Shown here one piece after another: positions 1 through 10,885 of a stretch of DNA of 64,000 nucleotides (the stretch's first letter is position 1; each line of letters opens with the position of its first letter). The position numbers were made by a program, and so were the translations under genes. The notes beneath the pieces were generated by a model. That model was not told where the DNA came from and made no database searches. It saw nothing but the letters and a program-made list of their open reading frames with translations. The stretch is taken from the NCBI RefSeq assembly GCF_000740675.1, contig NZ_JPXI01000029.1:372001-436000 (forward strand), given 5' to 3'. The stretch comes from Massilia sp. BSC265 (lineage in GTDB: Bacteria; Pseudomonadota; Gammaproteobacteria; Burkholderiales; Burkholderiaceae_D).

Positions 1-452
1 TGCTGGGACGCCTGGCGCAGCGCAGCACCCCGGCGGTGCTCACGCCCCACCCGCTCGAAGCCGCGCGCCTGCTCGGCATGACGGCGGCGGCGATCCAGGC
101 CGACCGCCTCGAGGCCGCACGCGAAATCGCTTTGCGGACCAATGCGGCGGTGATCCTGAAGGGCTCGGGATCGGTGATTGCGCGGCCGGATGGCGCCTTG
201 CTGATCAACCCGACCGGTAATGCGGGCCTGGCCACTGCGGGCAGTGGCGACGTGCTGGCGGGGATGTGCGGTGCGCTGCTGGCGCAGGGCTGGCCGGCCT
301 GGGAAGCGGCGGCAGGCGGCGCCTGGATCCACGGCGCCGCGGCCGACCTGCTGGTCGCGCACGGCGTGGGACCGATCGGCATGACGGCCGGTGAACTGCC
401 GGCTGCGGCACGGGCGGTGCTGAACCTGCTGGTTGCCGAGAACCTGGGTTAA
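1..452 (+). CDS. nnrD: ADP/ATP-dependent NAD(P)H-hydrate dehydratase, C-terminal part (5' end outside window)
   Basis: The reading frame is open from base 3 to a TAA at 450-452, so only the C-terminal part of the gene is present. The product repairs hydrated NAD(P)HX and belongs to the YjeF C-terminal, ribokinase-like family. The segment [13 protein letters not shown] near the start and the anion-hole motif GSGDVLAG (bases 241-264) are characteristic of that domain. It cannot be told from here whether an N-terminal YjeF epimerase domain is fused upstream, as in E. coli Nnr. A REP-like repeat begins two bases after the stop. Confidence 0.85.
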   Translation, partial: LGRLAQRSTPAVLTPHPLEAARLLGMTAAAIQADRLEAAREIALRTNAAVILKGSGSVIARPDGALLINPTGNAGLATAGSGDVLAGMCGALLAQGWPAWEAAAGGAWIHGAAADLLVAHGVGPIGMTAGELPAAARAVLNLLVAENLG

Positions 453-453
453 T

Positions 454-590
454 GTAGGGTGGGCAGGTTTCCTGCCCACGCGGTGAGCGTGCGTAGCGAG
501 ATCATGGAGCGCGAGATCGGAAGCAATCCGGATCACCGCGTAGGCGTTTGCAATTCCTCGCATTGCTCGGAATTGCCCCGCCCACCCGAC
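454..590. repeat. REP doublet (REPIN-like), copy 1
   Basis: The element opens with GTAG and a hairpin GGTGGGCAGG-TTT-CCTGCCCAC, followed by GCGGTGA. It closes with ATCACCGCG, a divergent inner hairpin and CCCCGCCCACCC. The two ends are inverted relative to each other. It fills the whole gap between the converging nnrD fragment and the ybbA-like gene. The inner right part (TAGGCGTTTG, then AATTCC...GGAATT) is shared with the copies at 33.9 and 45.9 kb. Confidence 0.75.
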
Positions 591-1327
591 TAGGCCAGGC
601 GGCCTGCCGCAATCGTGATGGTACGGCCGCAACGGGCCGCCATCGCAGGATCATGCGTGACCAGCACGAGGGTCGAGCCGCGCTCGCGGTTCAGTTCGAA
701 CATCAGCCCGATGATGGCTTCGCCGGTGGCGGCGTCGAGGCTGCCGGTCGGCTCGTCCGCGAACAGCAGCGGCGGCTCGGTGACGAAGGCACGCGCGAGT
801 GCCACGCGTTGTTGTTCGCCACCGGACAGATACTTGGGGTAATGGCGCAGGCGGCTAGACAGGCCCACGCGTCCCAGCATGGCCTCGGCTTTTGCACGCG
901 CGTCATTGTCGCCACGCAGTTCCAGCGGCAGCATCACGTTTTCCACTGCATTCAGGTGGGCCAGCAACTGGAAAGACTGGAACACGAACCCCAGCTTGGC
1001 CTTGCGGAAGGCGGCGCGGCCGTCCTCGTCGAGCGCGAAGATATCGGTGCCGTCGAGCACGACCGTCCCGCTCGAAGGGGTGTCCAGGCCGGCCAGCAGG
1101 CCCAGCAAGGTCGACTTGCCCGAGCCGGAGGCTCCGACGAGCGCGAGCGTCTCGGCCGGTTGCACGGTAAAATCGATGTTTTGCAGGATGGTGAGTTCGC
1201 CGCTGGCGTCCGCCACCCGCTTCGACAGGCCGCTGACCGCGATCGCCGCTGGCCGGCCTGCCGGCGCAGCATCCGATGTCGAACCATTCGTCGCACCATT
1301 CTTGAACACCTCGGGGTTATCACGCAT
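590..1327 (-). CDS. ybbA: ABC transporter ATP-binding protein, YbbA/LolD type
   Basis: Cytoplasmic ATPase subunit of a MacB/LolD-type ABC system. From the chosen start there is a Walker A GASGSGKS at residues 65-72, the signature LSGGE at 167-171, Walker B LLFADEP at 187-193 and the switch histidine at 225. E. coli ybbA is also divergent from tesA, which supports the name. The ybbP-type permease that normally follows is absent; the next gene is nnrD on the other strand, so the partner must be encoded elsewhere. The ATG at 1327 keeps the overlap with tesA to two bases. In-frame ATGs at 1336 and 1366 are possible but extend into tesA, and no clear ribosome binding site decides. Confidence 0.85.
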   Translation of the reverse strand: MRDNPEVFKNGATNGSTSDAAPAGRPAAIAVSGLSKRVADASGELTILQNIDFTVQPAETLALVGASGSGKSTLLGLLAGLDTPSSGTVVLDGTDIFALDEDGRAAFRKAKLGFVFQSFQLLAHLNAVENVMLPLELRGDNDARAKAEAMLGRVGLSSRLRHYPKYLSGGEQQRVALARAFVTEPPLLFADEPTGSLDAATGEAIIGLMFELNRERGSTLVLVTHDPAMAARCGRTITIAAGRLA

Positions 1328-1955
1328 GCTAGCCATTCTTAAAAAATTGTCTCTCGTAGCGTTCATGACGCTGGCCGCGTCGGGCAGCGCCTATTCTGCA
1401 CCAAAAACCGTCCTCGTGGTGGGCGACAGCCTGTCGGCCGAGTATGGCATCACGCGCGGCACCGGCTGGGTGCCGCTGCTCGAACAGAAGCTCAAGGCCG
1501 AGAAGATTCCCGCCAAGGTGGTCAACGCGAGCATCAGCGGCGAGACCACGATCGGCGGCCGCACCCGCCTGCCGGCCCTGCTCGACCAGCACAAGCCGAA
1601 CATCGTCGTGCTCGAACTGGGCGCCAACGACGGCCTGCGCGGCCTGCCGGTGGCCTCGGCCGAGGGCAACCTGCGCGCGATGGTCGACATGGCGCAGCAG
1701 AAGAACGCGCAAGTCCTGCTGGTGGGCATGCGCATGCCGCCGAACTACGGCCGCGCCTACACGGAGAGCTTCTTCAACATGTTCAAGAAGCTGTCGCTCG
1801 AGACCAAATCTCCGCTGGTGCCCTTCATGCTGGAAGGCGTGGCGGAGAAGCCCGCCCTGTTCCAGGCCGACCGCCTGCACCCGACCTCGGCGGCCCAGCC
1901 CATCATCCTGAACAACATCTGGCCGCACCTGGCGGCCCTCCTGAAAAAACAATGA
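1326..1955 (+). CDS. tesA: Periplasmic multifunctional esterase/thioesterase I (GDSL family)
   Basis: 209-aa SGNH hydrolase of the TesA/arylesterase family, which cleaves acyl-CoA, lysophospholipid and aryl esters in the periplasm. A signal peptide covers about residues 1-25 (hydrophobic SLVAFMTLAASG, cleavage near SAYSA). The four SGNH blocks are visible: GDS with nucleophile Ser35, Gly72, Asn101 in GAND, and Asp182/His185 in ADRLHP. Its start codon interlocks with that of the divergent ybbA-like gene. Its stop overlaps the mnmH start (ATGA), so it is probably translationally coupled to mnmH. Confidence 0.9.
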   Translation: MLAILKKLSLVAFMTLAASGSAYSAPKTVLVVGDSLSAEYGITRGTGWVPLLEQKLKAEKIPAKVVNASISGETTIGGRTRLPALLDQHKPNIVVLELGANDGLRGLPVASAEGNLRAMVDMAQQKNAQVLLVGMRMPPNYGRAYTESFFNMFKKLSLETKSPLVPFMLEGVAEKPALFQADRLHPTSAAQPIILNNIWPHLAALLKKQ

Positions 1956-3007
1956 AATACCCAGCCGTCCTGAGCTTCGCCGACATCCTTCCCGAACTCG
2001 ATACCTTCGACACCATCATCGACGCGCGCAGCGAGTCGGAATATGCGCTCGACCGCATCCCCGGCGCGATCAACGCGCCGGTGCTGGACGACGAGCAGCG
2101 CATCAAGGTGGGCACCCTGTACAAACAGGTCGGCGCCTTCGAAGCGAAGAAAGTCGGAGCCCCGCTGGTGGCCGCAAACATCGCCCGCCACATCGAGGGA
2201 CTGTGGGCGGACAAGCCGCGCGACTGGAAGCCGCTGGTGTACTGCTGGCGCGGCGGTAACCGCAGCGGCTCGATGGCGCACATCCTGGCCAAGATCGGCT
2301 GGCCGGTGGTGCAGTTGGATGGCGGCTACAAGGCCTACCGCGCGCACGTTGCAAGCGCGCTGGAGAACCCGCCGGAGGTGGACTTCCGCGTGGTCTGCGG
2401 CACCACGGGCAGCGGCAAGAGCCGCCTGCTGGAAACCCTGGACCGCCTGGGCGCGCAGGTGCTCGACCTGGAAAAGCTGGCGGCACACCGTGGCTCGGTG
2501 CTGGGCCACCTGCCGGACGAACCGCAGCCGACCCAGAAGATGTTCGAGAGCCAGATTTGGGACAAGTTGCGCCACTTCGACCCGTCCCGCCCCGTGTTCG
2601 TGGAATCCGAAAGCAAGAAGGTCGGCAACCTGCGCGTGCCGGAAGCGGTAATGGCGCGCATGCGCGCCTCGCCCTGCATCTCGCTGTCGCTGTCGCGCGA
2701 GAACCGGGTCCGGCTGCTGATGGAAGACTACGAGCATTTCTGCAAGAACCCGGACGCGCTTACCGGCCAGCTGGCGCACCTGGTGCAGCTGCACGGGAAC
2801 GACAAGATCAGGGCCTGGCACGACATGGCCAACAACGGCTTGATGCCGGAGCTGGTGGACCAGCTGCTGGTGGAGCATTACGATCCCGCTTACCTGCGTT
2901 CGATCGACCGCAATTTCGTGCAGTTTCCAAAGGCGGAGGTGCTCGAGTTGAACGATATCGGCGAGGATGATTTCGTCGGGGCGGCGCGCCGATTGCACGC
3001 AGCTTGA
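1952..3007 (+). CDS. mnmH: tRNA 2-selenouridine synthase
   Basis: 351-aa enzyme (SelU, YbbB) that replaces sulfur by selenium in 2-thiouridine at wobble position 34 of certain tRNAs, probably through a geranylated intermediate. An N-terminal rhodanese domain (about residues 8-130) carries the catalytic Cys98 in YCWRGG. A P-loop domain follows with GTTGSGKS at 150-157. The ATG overlaps the tesA stop by four bases. No selD is visible here, so the selenophosphate supply must be encoded elsewhere. Confidence 0.92.
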   Translation: MKYPAVLSFADILPELDTFDTIIDARSESEYALDRIPGAINAPVLDDEQRIKVGTLYKQVGAFEAKKVGAPLVAANIARHIEGLWADKPRDWKPLVYCWRGGNRSGSMAHILAKIGWPVVQLDGGYKAYRAHVASALENPPEVDFRVVCGTTGSGKSRLLETLDRLGAQVLDLEKLAAHRGSVLGHLPDEPQPTQKMFESQIWDKLRHFDPSRPVFVESESKKVGNLRVPEAVMARMRASPCISLSLSRENRVRLLMEDYEHFCKNPDALTGQLAHLVQLHGNDKIRAWHDMANNGLMPELVDQLLVEHYDPAYLRSIDRNFVQFPKAEVLELNDIGEDDFVGAARRLHAA

Positions 3008-3049
3008 ATCGCCCAAGCCGCACGCATCCGTCATGCCGTTGATTTTACG

Positions 3050-3080
3050 GTAGGGTGGGCGGGTTCCCCGCCCACCCTAC
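3050..3080. repeat. Solo REP palindrome (perfect hairpin), copy 2
   Basis: A perfect 14-bp stem, GTAGGGTGGGCGGG (3050-3063) and its complement (3067-3080), closes a three-base loop TTC. It has the same core as the REP doublets of this window but lacks the inner region and the second half. It lies between the converging mnmH and ppiD genes, ahead of the shared terminator. Confidence 0.7.
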
Positions 3081-3120
3081 GATTGATAACTCGGAAACCG
3101 CCCGATTCGGGGCAACAAAC

Positions 3121-3155
3121 AAAAAGCCCGACTGCTCGCACAGCCGGGCTTTTTT
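3121..3155. terminator. Bidirectional intrinsic terminator between mnmH and ppiD
   Basis: AAAAAGCCCG (3121-3130) pairs with CGGGCTTTTT (3145-3154). This gives a T-run after the hairpin on both strands, suiting the convergent genes on either side. Confidence 0.8.
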
Positions 3156-3170
3156 ACCACTTGGTCAGGA

Positions 3171-5090
3171 TTACTCGCCGTCGGTCTTCGTGCCAAGCTG
3201 CGACGCGTTCACGTTGATCTTGGCCTTGGCCTTGGTCTTCAGTGCTTCGACGTAGTTGAACAGCTCCGCCTGGCCCACCAGGCCCGAGATCTGCTGCGCT
3301 TCCTGCTTGCGGCGATTCAGGTCCGGGTTGGCCGGCTGCGACACCTTGTTGATGCGGTACACGCCGTAGCCCTGGCCCGGGATGTCCACGCCGACGTAGG
3401 CCGGCAGCTTGGTCGTATCCGCCTTCAGCACCGCGATCGCAGCCGTGGTGTTGATAGTCGGTTCCTGGCTGCGGGTCACGACCTTCGGCTCGCCGAAGCC
3501 GGCCGCATCGCCCGATGCCTTGGCTGCGGCCAGCTTCTGCTCGCCGGCGGCGCGTGCCAGGCGCGCCGCCTCTTCCAGCGTCACGCGCTGGCGGATCACG
3601 GCGTCGACCTCAGGCAGCGGGCGCTTGGTGGCCGGCTTGAACTCGACCACGCGGCCCGAAATCAGCACGCTCGGCGAGACTTCCACGGCCTCCGTGTTGC
3701 GCTTGTTCTTGACGGCGTCCGTGCCGAACAGCGCGGCGAGGAACTTCTCGTTGTTGAACGGCGCCTGGCCCAGCTGCGGGTTCGGCTTGCGGGTCAGGCC
3801 GTCGACGGTCTCGATCTTCAGGCCCAGCTTGTCGGCCACCGGCTTCAGGCTTTCCGCCTGCTCGTACACCATGTTGGTGAAGGTCTCGGCCATTTCCGAA
3901 TAGCGCTTCGACATCTTCTGCTTCTTCAGGTCGGCAGCAATCTCCTCCCTCGCGTCAGCCAACGGCTTCTGCGCGGCCGGCTTGAGCGAGGTGACGGTGA
4001 TGATGTGGTAGCCGAATTCCGATTGCACCACGCCGCTCACTTCGCCCTGCTTGAGCGCGTAGATCGCGTCTTCCACCGGCTTGACGAAGGTGCCCTTCTC
4101 GACCACGCCGAGGTCGCCGCCGGCCTGGGCCGAGCCCTGGTCCTGCGACTGCGCCTTGGCGATTTCGCCGAAGTTCGCCGGGTTCTTGCGCACCTCGAGC
4201 AGCACCGCTTCGGCCTTGGCCTTGGCGGCGGCCTGGTCGGCCGGCTTGGCGTCGCGCGCCACGTTGATCAGGATGTGGGCGGCGGTGCGCTGTTCCGGCG
4301 TGGTGTAGCTCTTGACGTTCTTGTTGTAGTACTCGGCGATTTCAGCATCGCTCACCTGCACCTGGCTCTCGACCGCGGCGGCATCGAACACGACGTACTC
4401 GGCCTTCACCTGTTCGGGAATCGTGAACAGCTGGGCGTTCTTGTCGTAGTAGGCCTTGACCATCGCGTCCGTGACCTTGACCTGTGGCAGGAACTGCGCG
4501 ACCGGGAACAGCATCTCCTGGACTTCGCGCTCCTGGTCGCTGATGCTCGACAGGCGCTCGCTCACGGAGCGCGGCGCGAAAGCGGTGGCCTGGATCGAGC
4601 CGGTGAGCTGCTCCAGGGTCAGGTCGCGGCGCAGCCGCTGGTCGAACATCGCCGGGGTCATGCCCTGCGCGGCCAGGGCGGCCTTGTACTGCTCCATGTC
4701 GAAGCTGCCGTCCGGCTTGCGGAACTGCTGGAACTCGCCGATCCGCTTGGCCAGCGCGGCATCGCCCACGGTCATGTGGCTGCGCGCAAGCTCGGCGTTG
4801 ATGGCGCGTTCGGCCACCAGGTTGTTCAGGATCGCCTGCTTGGCTTCCGATGTCTCGAACATCTTCTGGTCGAACTGCGGACCCATCATCTGGCGCGCCT
4901 GGTCGATCTGGCGGCGCTGGGCTTCTTCCCACTCCTGCTGGGAGACCTTCTGGCCCGCCACGGTGGCCACGGCGGTATTGGCGTCATTGTTCTGGTAGCC
5001 CTCTACCCCGAGAAGCACGAATGAAGGAATAACCAGGAGCAACAGAATCCCGTACATCCATCGCTTGTGGTTCCGAATAATTTCAAACAT
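3171..5090 (-). CDS. ppiD: Periplasmic folding chaperone / peptidyl-prolyl isomerase PpiD
   Basis: 639-aa membrane-anchored chaperone that receives proteins leaving the Sec translocon. One membrane segment at about residues 12-29 (MYGILLLLVIPSFVLLGV) anchors it with the bulk in the periplasm. A SurA-like N-terminal region follows, then a single parvulin (PpiC-type) domain recognisable by AHILINV and the later GGDLG and FGYHIITV segments, and a helical C-terminal part. Length and architecture match E. coli PpiD. It lies downstream of the tRNA-Asp pair, separated by their terminator. Confidence 0.92.
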   Translation of the reverse strand: MFEIIRNHKRWMYGILLLLVIPSFVLLGVEGYQNNDANTAVATVAGQKVSQQEWEEAQRRQIDQARQMMGPQFDQKMFETSEAKQAILNNLVAERAINAELARSHMTVGDAALAKRIGEFQQFRKPDGSFDMEQYKAALAAQGMTPAMFDQRLRRDLTLEQLTGSIQATAFAPRSVSERLSSISDQEREVQEMLFPVAQFLPQVKVTDAMVKAYYDKNAQLFTIPEQVKAEYVVFDAAAVESQVQVSDAEIAEYYNKNVKSYTTPEQRTAAHILINVARDAKPADQAAAKAKAEAVLLEVRKNPANFGEIAKAQSQDQGSAQAGGDLGVVEKGTFVKPVEDAIYALKQGEVSGVVQSEFGYHIITVTSLKPAAQKPLADAREEIAADLKKQKMSKRYSEMAETFTNMVYEQAESLKPVADKLGLKIETVDGLTRKPNPQLGQAPFNNEKFLAALFGTDAVKNKRNTEAVEVSPSVLISGRVVEFKPATKRPLPEVDAVIRQRVTLEEAARLARAAGEQKLAAAKASGDAAGFGEPKVVTRSQEPTINTTAAIAVLKADTTKLPAYVGVDIPGQGYGVYRINKVSQPANPDLNRRKQEAQQISGLVGQAELFNYVEALKTKAKAKINVNASQLGTKTDGE

Positions 5091-5132
5091 GGTCAGCCAT
5101 TCAAGTTTGAGAATGCTTTAACAGCACAGGTT

Positions 5133-5160
5133 AAAAAAAAAGGCGAACTCGCGTTCGCCT
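5133..5160 (-). terminator. Terminator of the tRNA-Asp pair
   Basis: On the minus strand AGGCGAAC-gcga-GTTCGCCT (5141-5160) is followed by eight T residues (5133-5140). It sits directly downstream of the two tRNA-Asp genes. Confidence 0.8.
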
Positions 5161-5209
5161 CTTCTCGTCTTCCGAAGCCCTTTCAAGGTCTCTGGATCTT
5201 ACTGAATTC

Positions 5210-5286
5210 TGGCGGAGCGGACGGGGCTCGAACCCGCGACCCCCGGCGTGACAGGCCGGTATTCTAACCAACTGAACTACCGCTCC
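5210..5286 (-). tRNA. tRNA-Asp (GTC), second copy of a tandem pair
   Basis: 77 nt including an encoded CCA. Acceptor GGAGCGG pairs with CCGCTCC. The anticodon loop CTGTCAC gives GTC (Asp), and the T-arm reads GGTTCGAGC. It is identical to the neighbouring copy and separated from it by 19 bp. Confidence 0.95.
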
Positions 5287-5305
5287 AGACATATGTTGTG
5301 GATGT

Positions 5306-5382
5306 TGGCGGAGCGGACGGGGCTCGAACCCGCGACCCCCGGCGTGACAGGCCGGTATTCTAACCAACTGAACTACCGCTCC
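5306..5382 (-). tRNA. tRNA-Asp (GTC), first copy of a tandem pair
   Basis: Same 77-nt sequence as the copy at 5210-5286, including the CCA end. It is promoter-proximal on the minus strand, and both copies probably come from one transcript ending at 5133-5160. Confidence 0.95.
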
Positions 5383-5449
5383 AACAAGAATTCACTACAT
5401 CGCATTACCTTTGCAGGTAGTGCCTCTGCGTGTCACCGCAGAGAAGGCA

Positions 5450-5722
5450 TTAGTTTACAGCATCTTTCAGAGCTTTACCAGCCTTAAATTTCGGAACCTT
5501 TGCAGCTGCAATCTTGATCGGTTCCTTGGTGCGCGGGTCGCGGCCGGTACGTGCGGCGCGCTCGCCCACGGTGAAGGTGCCGAAGCCGACCAGCGTGACG
5601 CTGTCGTTCTTTTTCAGCGACTCGGTCACGGCTCCGATCATGGCGTCGAGAGCACGCGTCGCCGAGGCCTTGGTAATGTCCGCGGACTTCGCGATTTCTT
5701 CGATCAGTTCTGTCTTGTTCAC
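5450..5722 (-). CDS. hupB: DNA-binding protein HU
   Basis: 90-aa nucleoid protein that binds and bends DNA as a dimer. The sequence starts [14 protein letters not shown] and carries the HU DNA-binding-arm signature [18 protein letters not shown]. It lies downstream of lon, as in many proteobacteria, but has its own strong promoter (5782-5810). A short hairpin without a T-run follows the gene at 5424-5443. Confidence 0.95.
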   Translation of the reverse strand: MNKTELIEEIAKSADITKASATRALDAMIGAVTESLKKNDSVTLVGFGTFTVGERAARTGRDPRTKEPIKIAAAKVPKFKAGKALKDAVN

Positions 5723-5781
5723 TCTAACCCTCGTTTATACGTTGGACGCCGGAGCGCCTTCCTGCAAAAGTGCAAGCCGGT

Positions 5782-5810
5782 ATTAAACAAGGGCAACATT
5801 GGTCTGTCAA
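5782..5810 (-). promoter_or_regulatory. Sigma-70 promoter of hupB
   Basis: On the minus strand TTGACA (5805-5810) and TTTAAT (5782-5787) are separated by exactly 17 bp. The start codon lies 60 bases downstream of the -10 box. Confidence 0.65.
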
Positions 5811-5900
5811 GCAACATCCGTGGTGGGTGGTATCAGTTGTGTGCAGATGCCACCGTTCGGCTGCCCCGCTCGCTTGCTGGTGCGCGCGCAAACAAGAACA

Positions 5901-5918
5901 GGCGCCGAAGCGCCTGCT
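5901..5918 (-). terminator. Probable lon terminator
   Basis: On the minus strand CAGGCGC-TTCG-GCGCCTG forms a seven-pair stem with a stable UUCG tetraloop, followed by TTCTTGTTT. It lies just after the lon stop codon. Confidence 0.6.
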
Positions 5919-5950
5919 CTATCGATCGACTCGGTTGAACGCTGCTGCGA

Positions 5951-8362
<2,412 letters not shown>

Positions 8363-8392
8363 GGCATACCTTATAGAAAGCGTGTTGCTGAA

Positions 8393-8420
8393 CTTGGGCC
8401 CCGCAACGCCAAATCTCAAG
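8393..8420 (-). promoter_or_regulatory. Possible heat-shock (sigma-32-like) promoter of lon
   Basis: On the minus strand CTTGAG (8415-8420) resembles the sigma-32 -35 element CTTGAA. About 15 bp downstream, GCCCAAGTT is a loose match to the -10 consensus CCCCATNT. lon is a classic heat-shock gene, but the -10 match is weak, so this is tentative. Confidence 0.25.
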
Positions 8421-8493
8421 AGCGCTGCAGTAAATAATTTCTACGAGTAAAAAAATATCAATGGCCGTTCCAATAAAACCCGCGTTTCAAATG

Positions 8494-8531
8494 AAAAAGC
8501 CACCGCTGGGCTTCCCCGGCGAGTGGCTTTT
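8494..8531 (-). terminator. clpX terminator
   Basis: AAAAAGCCAC (8494-8503) and GTGGCTTTT (8523-8531) form the outer stem of an extended hairpin with further GC pairs inside. On the minus strand it ends in TTTTT, shortly after the clpX stop. Confidence 0.7.
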
Positions 8532-8619
8532 CGATTGAAGCCTGCGTCTTTTATTGAAGTAAATTGTACCTTCAAGAATCCGTAGGGCAAGACTTTTGTG
8601 GCAAGAGTGCGCGCTTTTT

Positions 8620-9888
8620 TCAGTTTTCGCCGGATGCTTTCGGCGTTTCGCTGTAAATCAACAAAGGTTTTGCAGCATTCGTGATCGTATTTTCATCGAT
8701 CACGACTTTCACCACATTCTGCTGGCTCGGCAATTCGTACATCACGTCCAGCAAAGCGTGCTCGAGAATCGAACGCAGTCCGCGGGCGCCGGTCTTGCGC
8801 GCCAGCGCCTTGCGCGCGATCGCGTGCAAGGCCGCAGGACGTATTTCGAGTTCGGCGCCTTCCATTTCAAGCAGCTTCGAGTACTGTTTAATCAAAGCAT
8901 TCTTCGGCTCGATCAGGATCTGGATCAGCGCTTCTTCCGTGAGCTCGCTCAAGGTGGCTACGACAGGCAGACGACCGACCAGTTCCGGGATCAGGCCGAA
9001 CTTGATCAGGTCTTCCGGTTCGGCTTCCATCAGGATTTCGCTGTTGGCGCGCTCGGTCTGGCTCTTGACCGTGGCCGCGAAACCGATACCGCTCTTTTCC
9101 GAACGGTTCTGGATGATCTTGGCCAGGCCGTCGAAGGCGCCGCCGCAGATGAACATGATGTTGGTCGTGTCGATCTGGACAAAGTCCTGGTTCGGGTGCT
9201 TGCGGCCGCCCTGCGGCGGCACCGAGGCCATCGTGCCTTCGATGAGCTTGAGCAGGGCCTGCTGCACGCCCTCGCCCGACACGTCGCGGGTAATCGACGG
9301 GTTGTCCGACTTGCGCGAGATCTTGTCGATCTCGTCGATGTAGACGATGCCGCGCTGGGCCTTCTCGACTTCGTAGTTGCAGCTTTGCAGCAGCTTCTGG
9401 ATGATGTTCTCGACGTCTTCGCCGACATAGCCGGCTTCGGTCAGCGTGGTCGCGTCGGCAATCACGAAGGGGACGTTGAGCATGCGCGCCAGGGTCTGGG
9501 CCAGCAGGGTCTTGCCGGAACCGGTCGGGCCGACCAGCAAGATATTGCTCTTTGCCAGTTCGACGTCGTCCTTCTTGCCCAGGTGCTTGAGGCGCTTGTA
9601 GTGGTTGTACACCGCCACCGACAGGATGCGCTTGGCCGTCTGCTGGCCGATCACGTACTGGTCGAGCAGTTCGGTGATTTCGTGAGGCGTCGGCAGATCG
9701 GACTTGGCGCCCGCCACCGATTCGACATTGGAAGTCTCGTCGCGGATGATGTCGTTGCACAGGTCGATGCATTCATCGCAGATGAACACCGACGGTCCCG
9801 CGATCAGCTTCTTGACTTCGTGCTGGCTCTTTCCGCAGAACGAGCAGTACAGAAGTTTTTCGCCGCTGGAGGATTTTTTGTCAGACAT
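8620..9888 (-). CDS. clpX: ATP-dependent Clp protease ATPase subunit ClpX
   Basis: 422-aa AAA+ unfoldase that feeds substrates to ClpP. The N-terminal zinc-binding domain has Cys15, Cys18, Cys37 and Cys40 (YCSFCGK, FICDEC). Walker A GPTGSGKT spans residues 120-127. Walker B is in [11 protein letters not shown], and the C-terminal domain is complete. It follows clpP on the same strand; a hairpin with T-run between them suggests partial termination or separate expression. Confidence 0.96.
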   Translation of the reverse strand: MSDKKSSSGEKLLYCSFCGKSQHEVKKLIAGPSVFICDECIDLCNDIIRDETSNVESVAGAKSDLPTPHEITELLDQYVIGQQTAKRILSVAVYNHYKRLKHLGKKDDVELAKSNILLVGPTGSGKTLLAQTLARMLNVPFVIADATTLTEAGYVGEDVENIIQKLLQSCNYEVEKAQRGIVYIDEIDKISRKSDNPSITRDVSGEGVQQALLKLIEGTMASVPPQGGRKHPNQDFVQIDTTNIMFICGGAFDGLAKIIQNRSEKSGIGFAATVKSQTERANSEILMEAEPEDLIKFGLIPELVGRLPVVATLSELTEEALIQILIEPKNALIKQYSKLLEMEGAELEIRPAALHAIARKALARKTGARGLRSILEHALLDVMYELPSQQNVVKVVIDENTITNAAKPLLIYSETPKASGEN

Positions 9889-9971
9889 GGGGCAGGTAAT
9901 TTAATGAATTGCAATGAATATATCGCTAATACGGGTACGCAACAAGTGCGCACACGAACATGCTACCCGAA

Positions 9972-10015
9972 ATAAAAACGAAACGCCCGAACGTACTTCC
10001 GCCCGGGCGTTTTTT
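9972..10015 (-). terminator. Intrinsic terminator between clpP and clpX
   Basis: AACGCCCG (9982-9989) pairs with CGGGCGTT (10004-10011). On the minus strand the hairpin is followed by TCGTTTTTATTT. It could attenuate read-through from clpP into clpX. Confidence 0.6.
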
Positions 10016-10048
10016 GGCAACACCTTGGCGGTGTCGCAACGTCTTTCT

Positions 10049-10666
10049 TTACGCGCGGTTGGTGAGCACGCGGTCGATCATACCGTACTCGACGGCCTCT
10101 TCCGCGGACATGAAACGGTCGCGGTCGGTGTCCTTGTGGATCTGATCGATGCTCTGGCCGGTGTTCTCGGCCATGATGCGTGCCAGGCGCTCGCGCAGGT
10201 ACAGGATTTCCTTGGCCTGGATCTCGATGTCCGAGGCCATGCCCTGCGAACCGCCGGACGGCTGGTGGATCATGACGCGCGAATTCGGCAGCGAGAAACG
10301 CTTGCCCTTGGCGCCGGCAGCCAGCAGGAAGGCGCCCATCGAGGCGGCCAGGCCGGTGCACAGGGTGGAGACGTCCGGCTTGATGAAGTTCATCGTATCG
10401 AAGATCGCCAGGCCCGCCGAGACGGAACCGCCCGGCGAATTGATGTAGAGCGAGATGTCCTTGTCCGGATTCTCGCTCTCCAGGAACAGCAGCTGGGCCA
10501 CGATCAGGTTGGCCATCTGGTCGTTGACAGGGCCGACCAGGAAAATGACGCGCTCTTTGAGGAGGCGCGAGTAGATGTCATAGGCGCGCTCGCCGCGGCC
10601 GCTTTGTTCGACCACCATCGGCACGAGGCCGAGTGCTTGGGTATCCAATGCCGGATTACGAATCAT
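10049..10666 (-). CDS. clpP: ATP-dependent Clp protease proteolytic subunit
   Basis: 205-aa serine protease that forms the tetradecameric Clp chamber with ClpX (or ClpA). The catalytic triad is Ser109 in GLAASMGAF, His134 in VMIHQP and Asp183 in DRDRF. Length and sequence are typical of betaproteobacterial ClpP. tig lies upstream on the same strand, separated by a REP doublet. Confidence 0.96.
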   Translation of the reverse strand: MIRNPALDTQALGLVPMVVEQSGRGERAYDIYSRLLKERVIFLVGPVNDQMANLIVAQLLFLESENPDKDISLYINSPGGSVSAGLAIFDTMNFIKPDVSTLCTGLAASMGAFLLAAGAKGKRFSLPNSRVMIHQPSGGSQGMASDIEIQAKEILYLRERLARIMAENTGQSIDQIHKDTDRDRFMSAEEAVEYGMIDRVLTNRA

Positions 10667-10738
10667 ACCTGTCTCGTTCCTTGTAAATAGGGGTTCAGAA
10701 ATCCAATGTTAGCAGGTGCGCGTGGTTTGCACAGACAC

Positions 10739-10850
10739 GTAGGGTGGGCGGGTCCCCCGCCCACGAGGTGATCGCTGCCGGCTCCGATCTCGGTTTCGAT
10801 GATCTTGCCGCTAACTATCACCGCGCGGGCGGCGAAGCCGCCCACCCTAC
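10739..10850. repeat. REP doublet (REPIN-like), copy 3
   Basis: The left end is GTAGGGTGGGCGGG-TCC-CCCGCCCAC, then GAGGTGATCGC. The right end is ACTATCACCGCGCGGGCGGC-GAA-GCCGCCCACCCTAC inverted. Both outer tetranucleotides are intact, making this the best preserved copy in the window. It lies between tig and clpP. Confidence 0.8.
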
Positions 10851-10885
10851 GATTAGACCACAACAGCCTTGCTGGCTGGCATTCA

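Noticed and set aside
3050-3080. The solo REP palindrome as the mnmH terminator
   Set aside because: It has no T-run, and a proper bidirectional terminator lies 40 bp further on. Its sequence matches the dispersed repeat family.
5210-5382. The identical tRNA-Asp genes as attachment sites of an integrated element
   Set aside because: Only 19 bp separate them, and no integrase or phage gene is nearby. Simple tandem duplication explains them.
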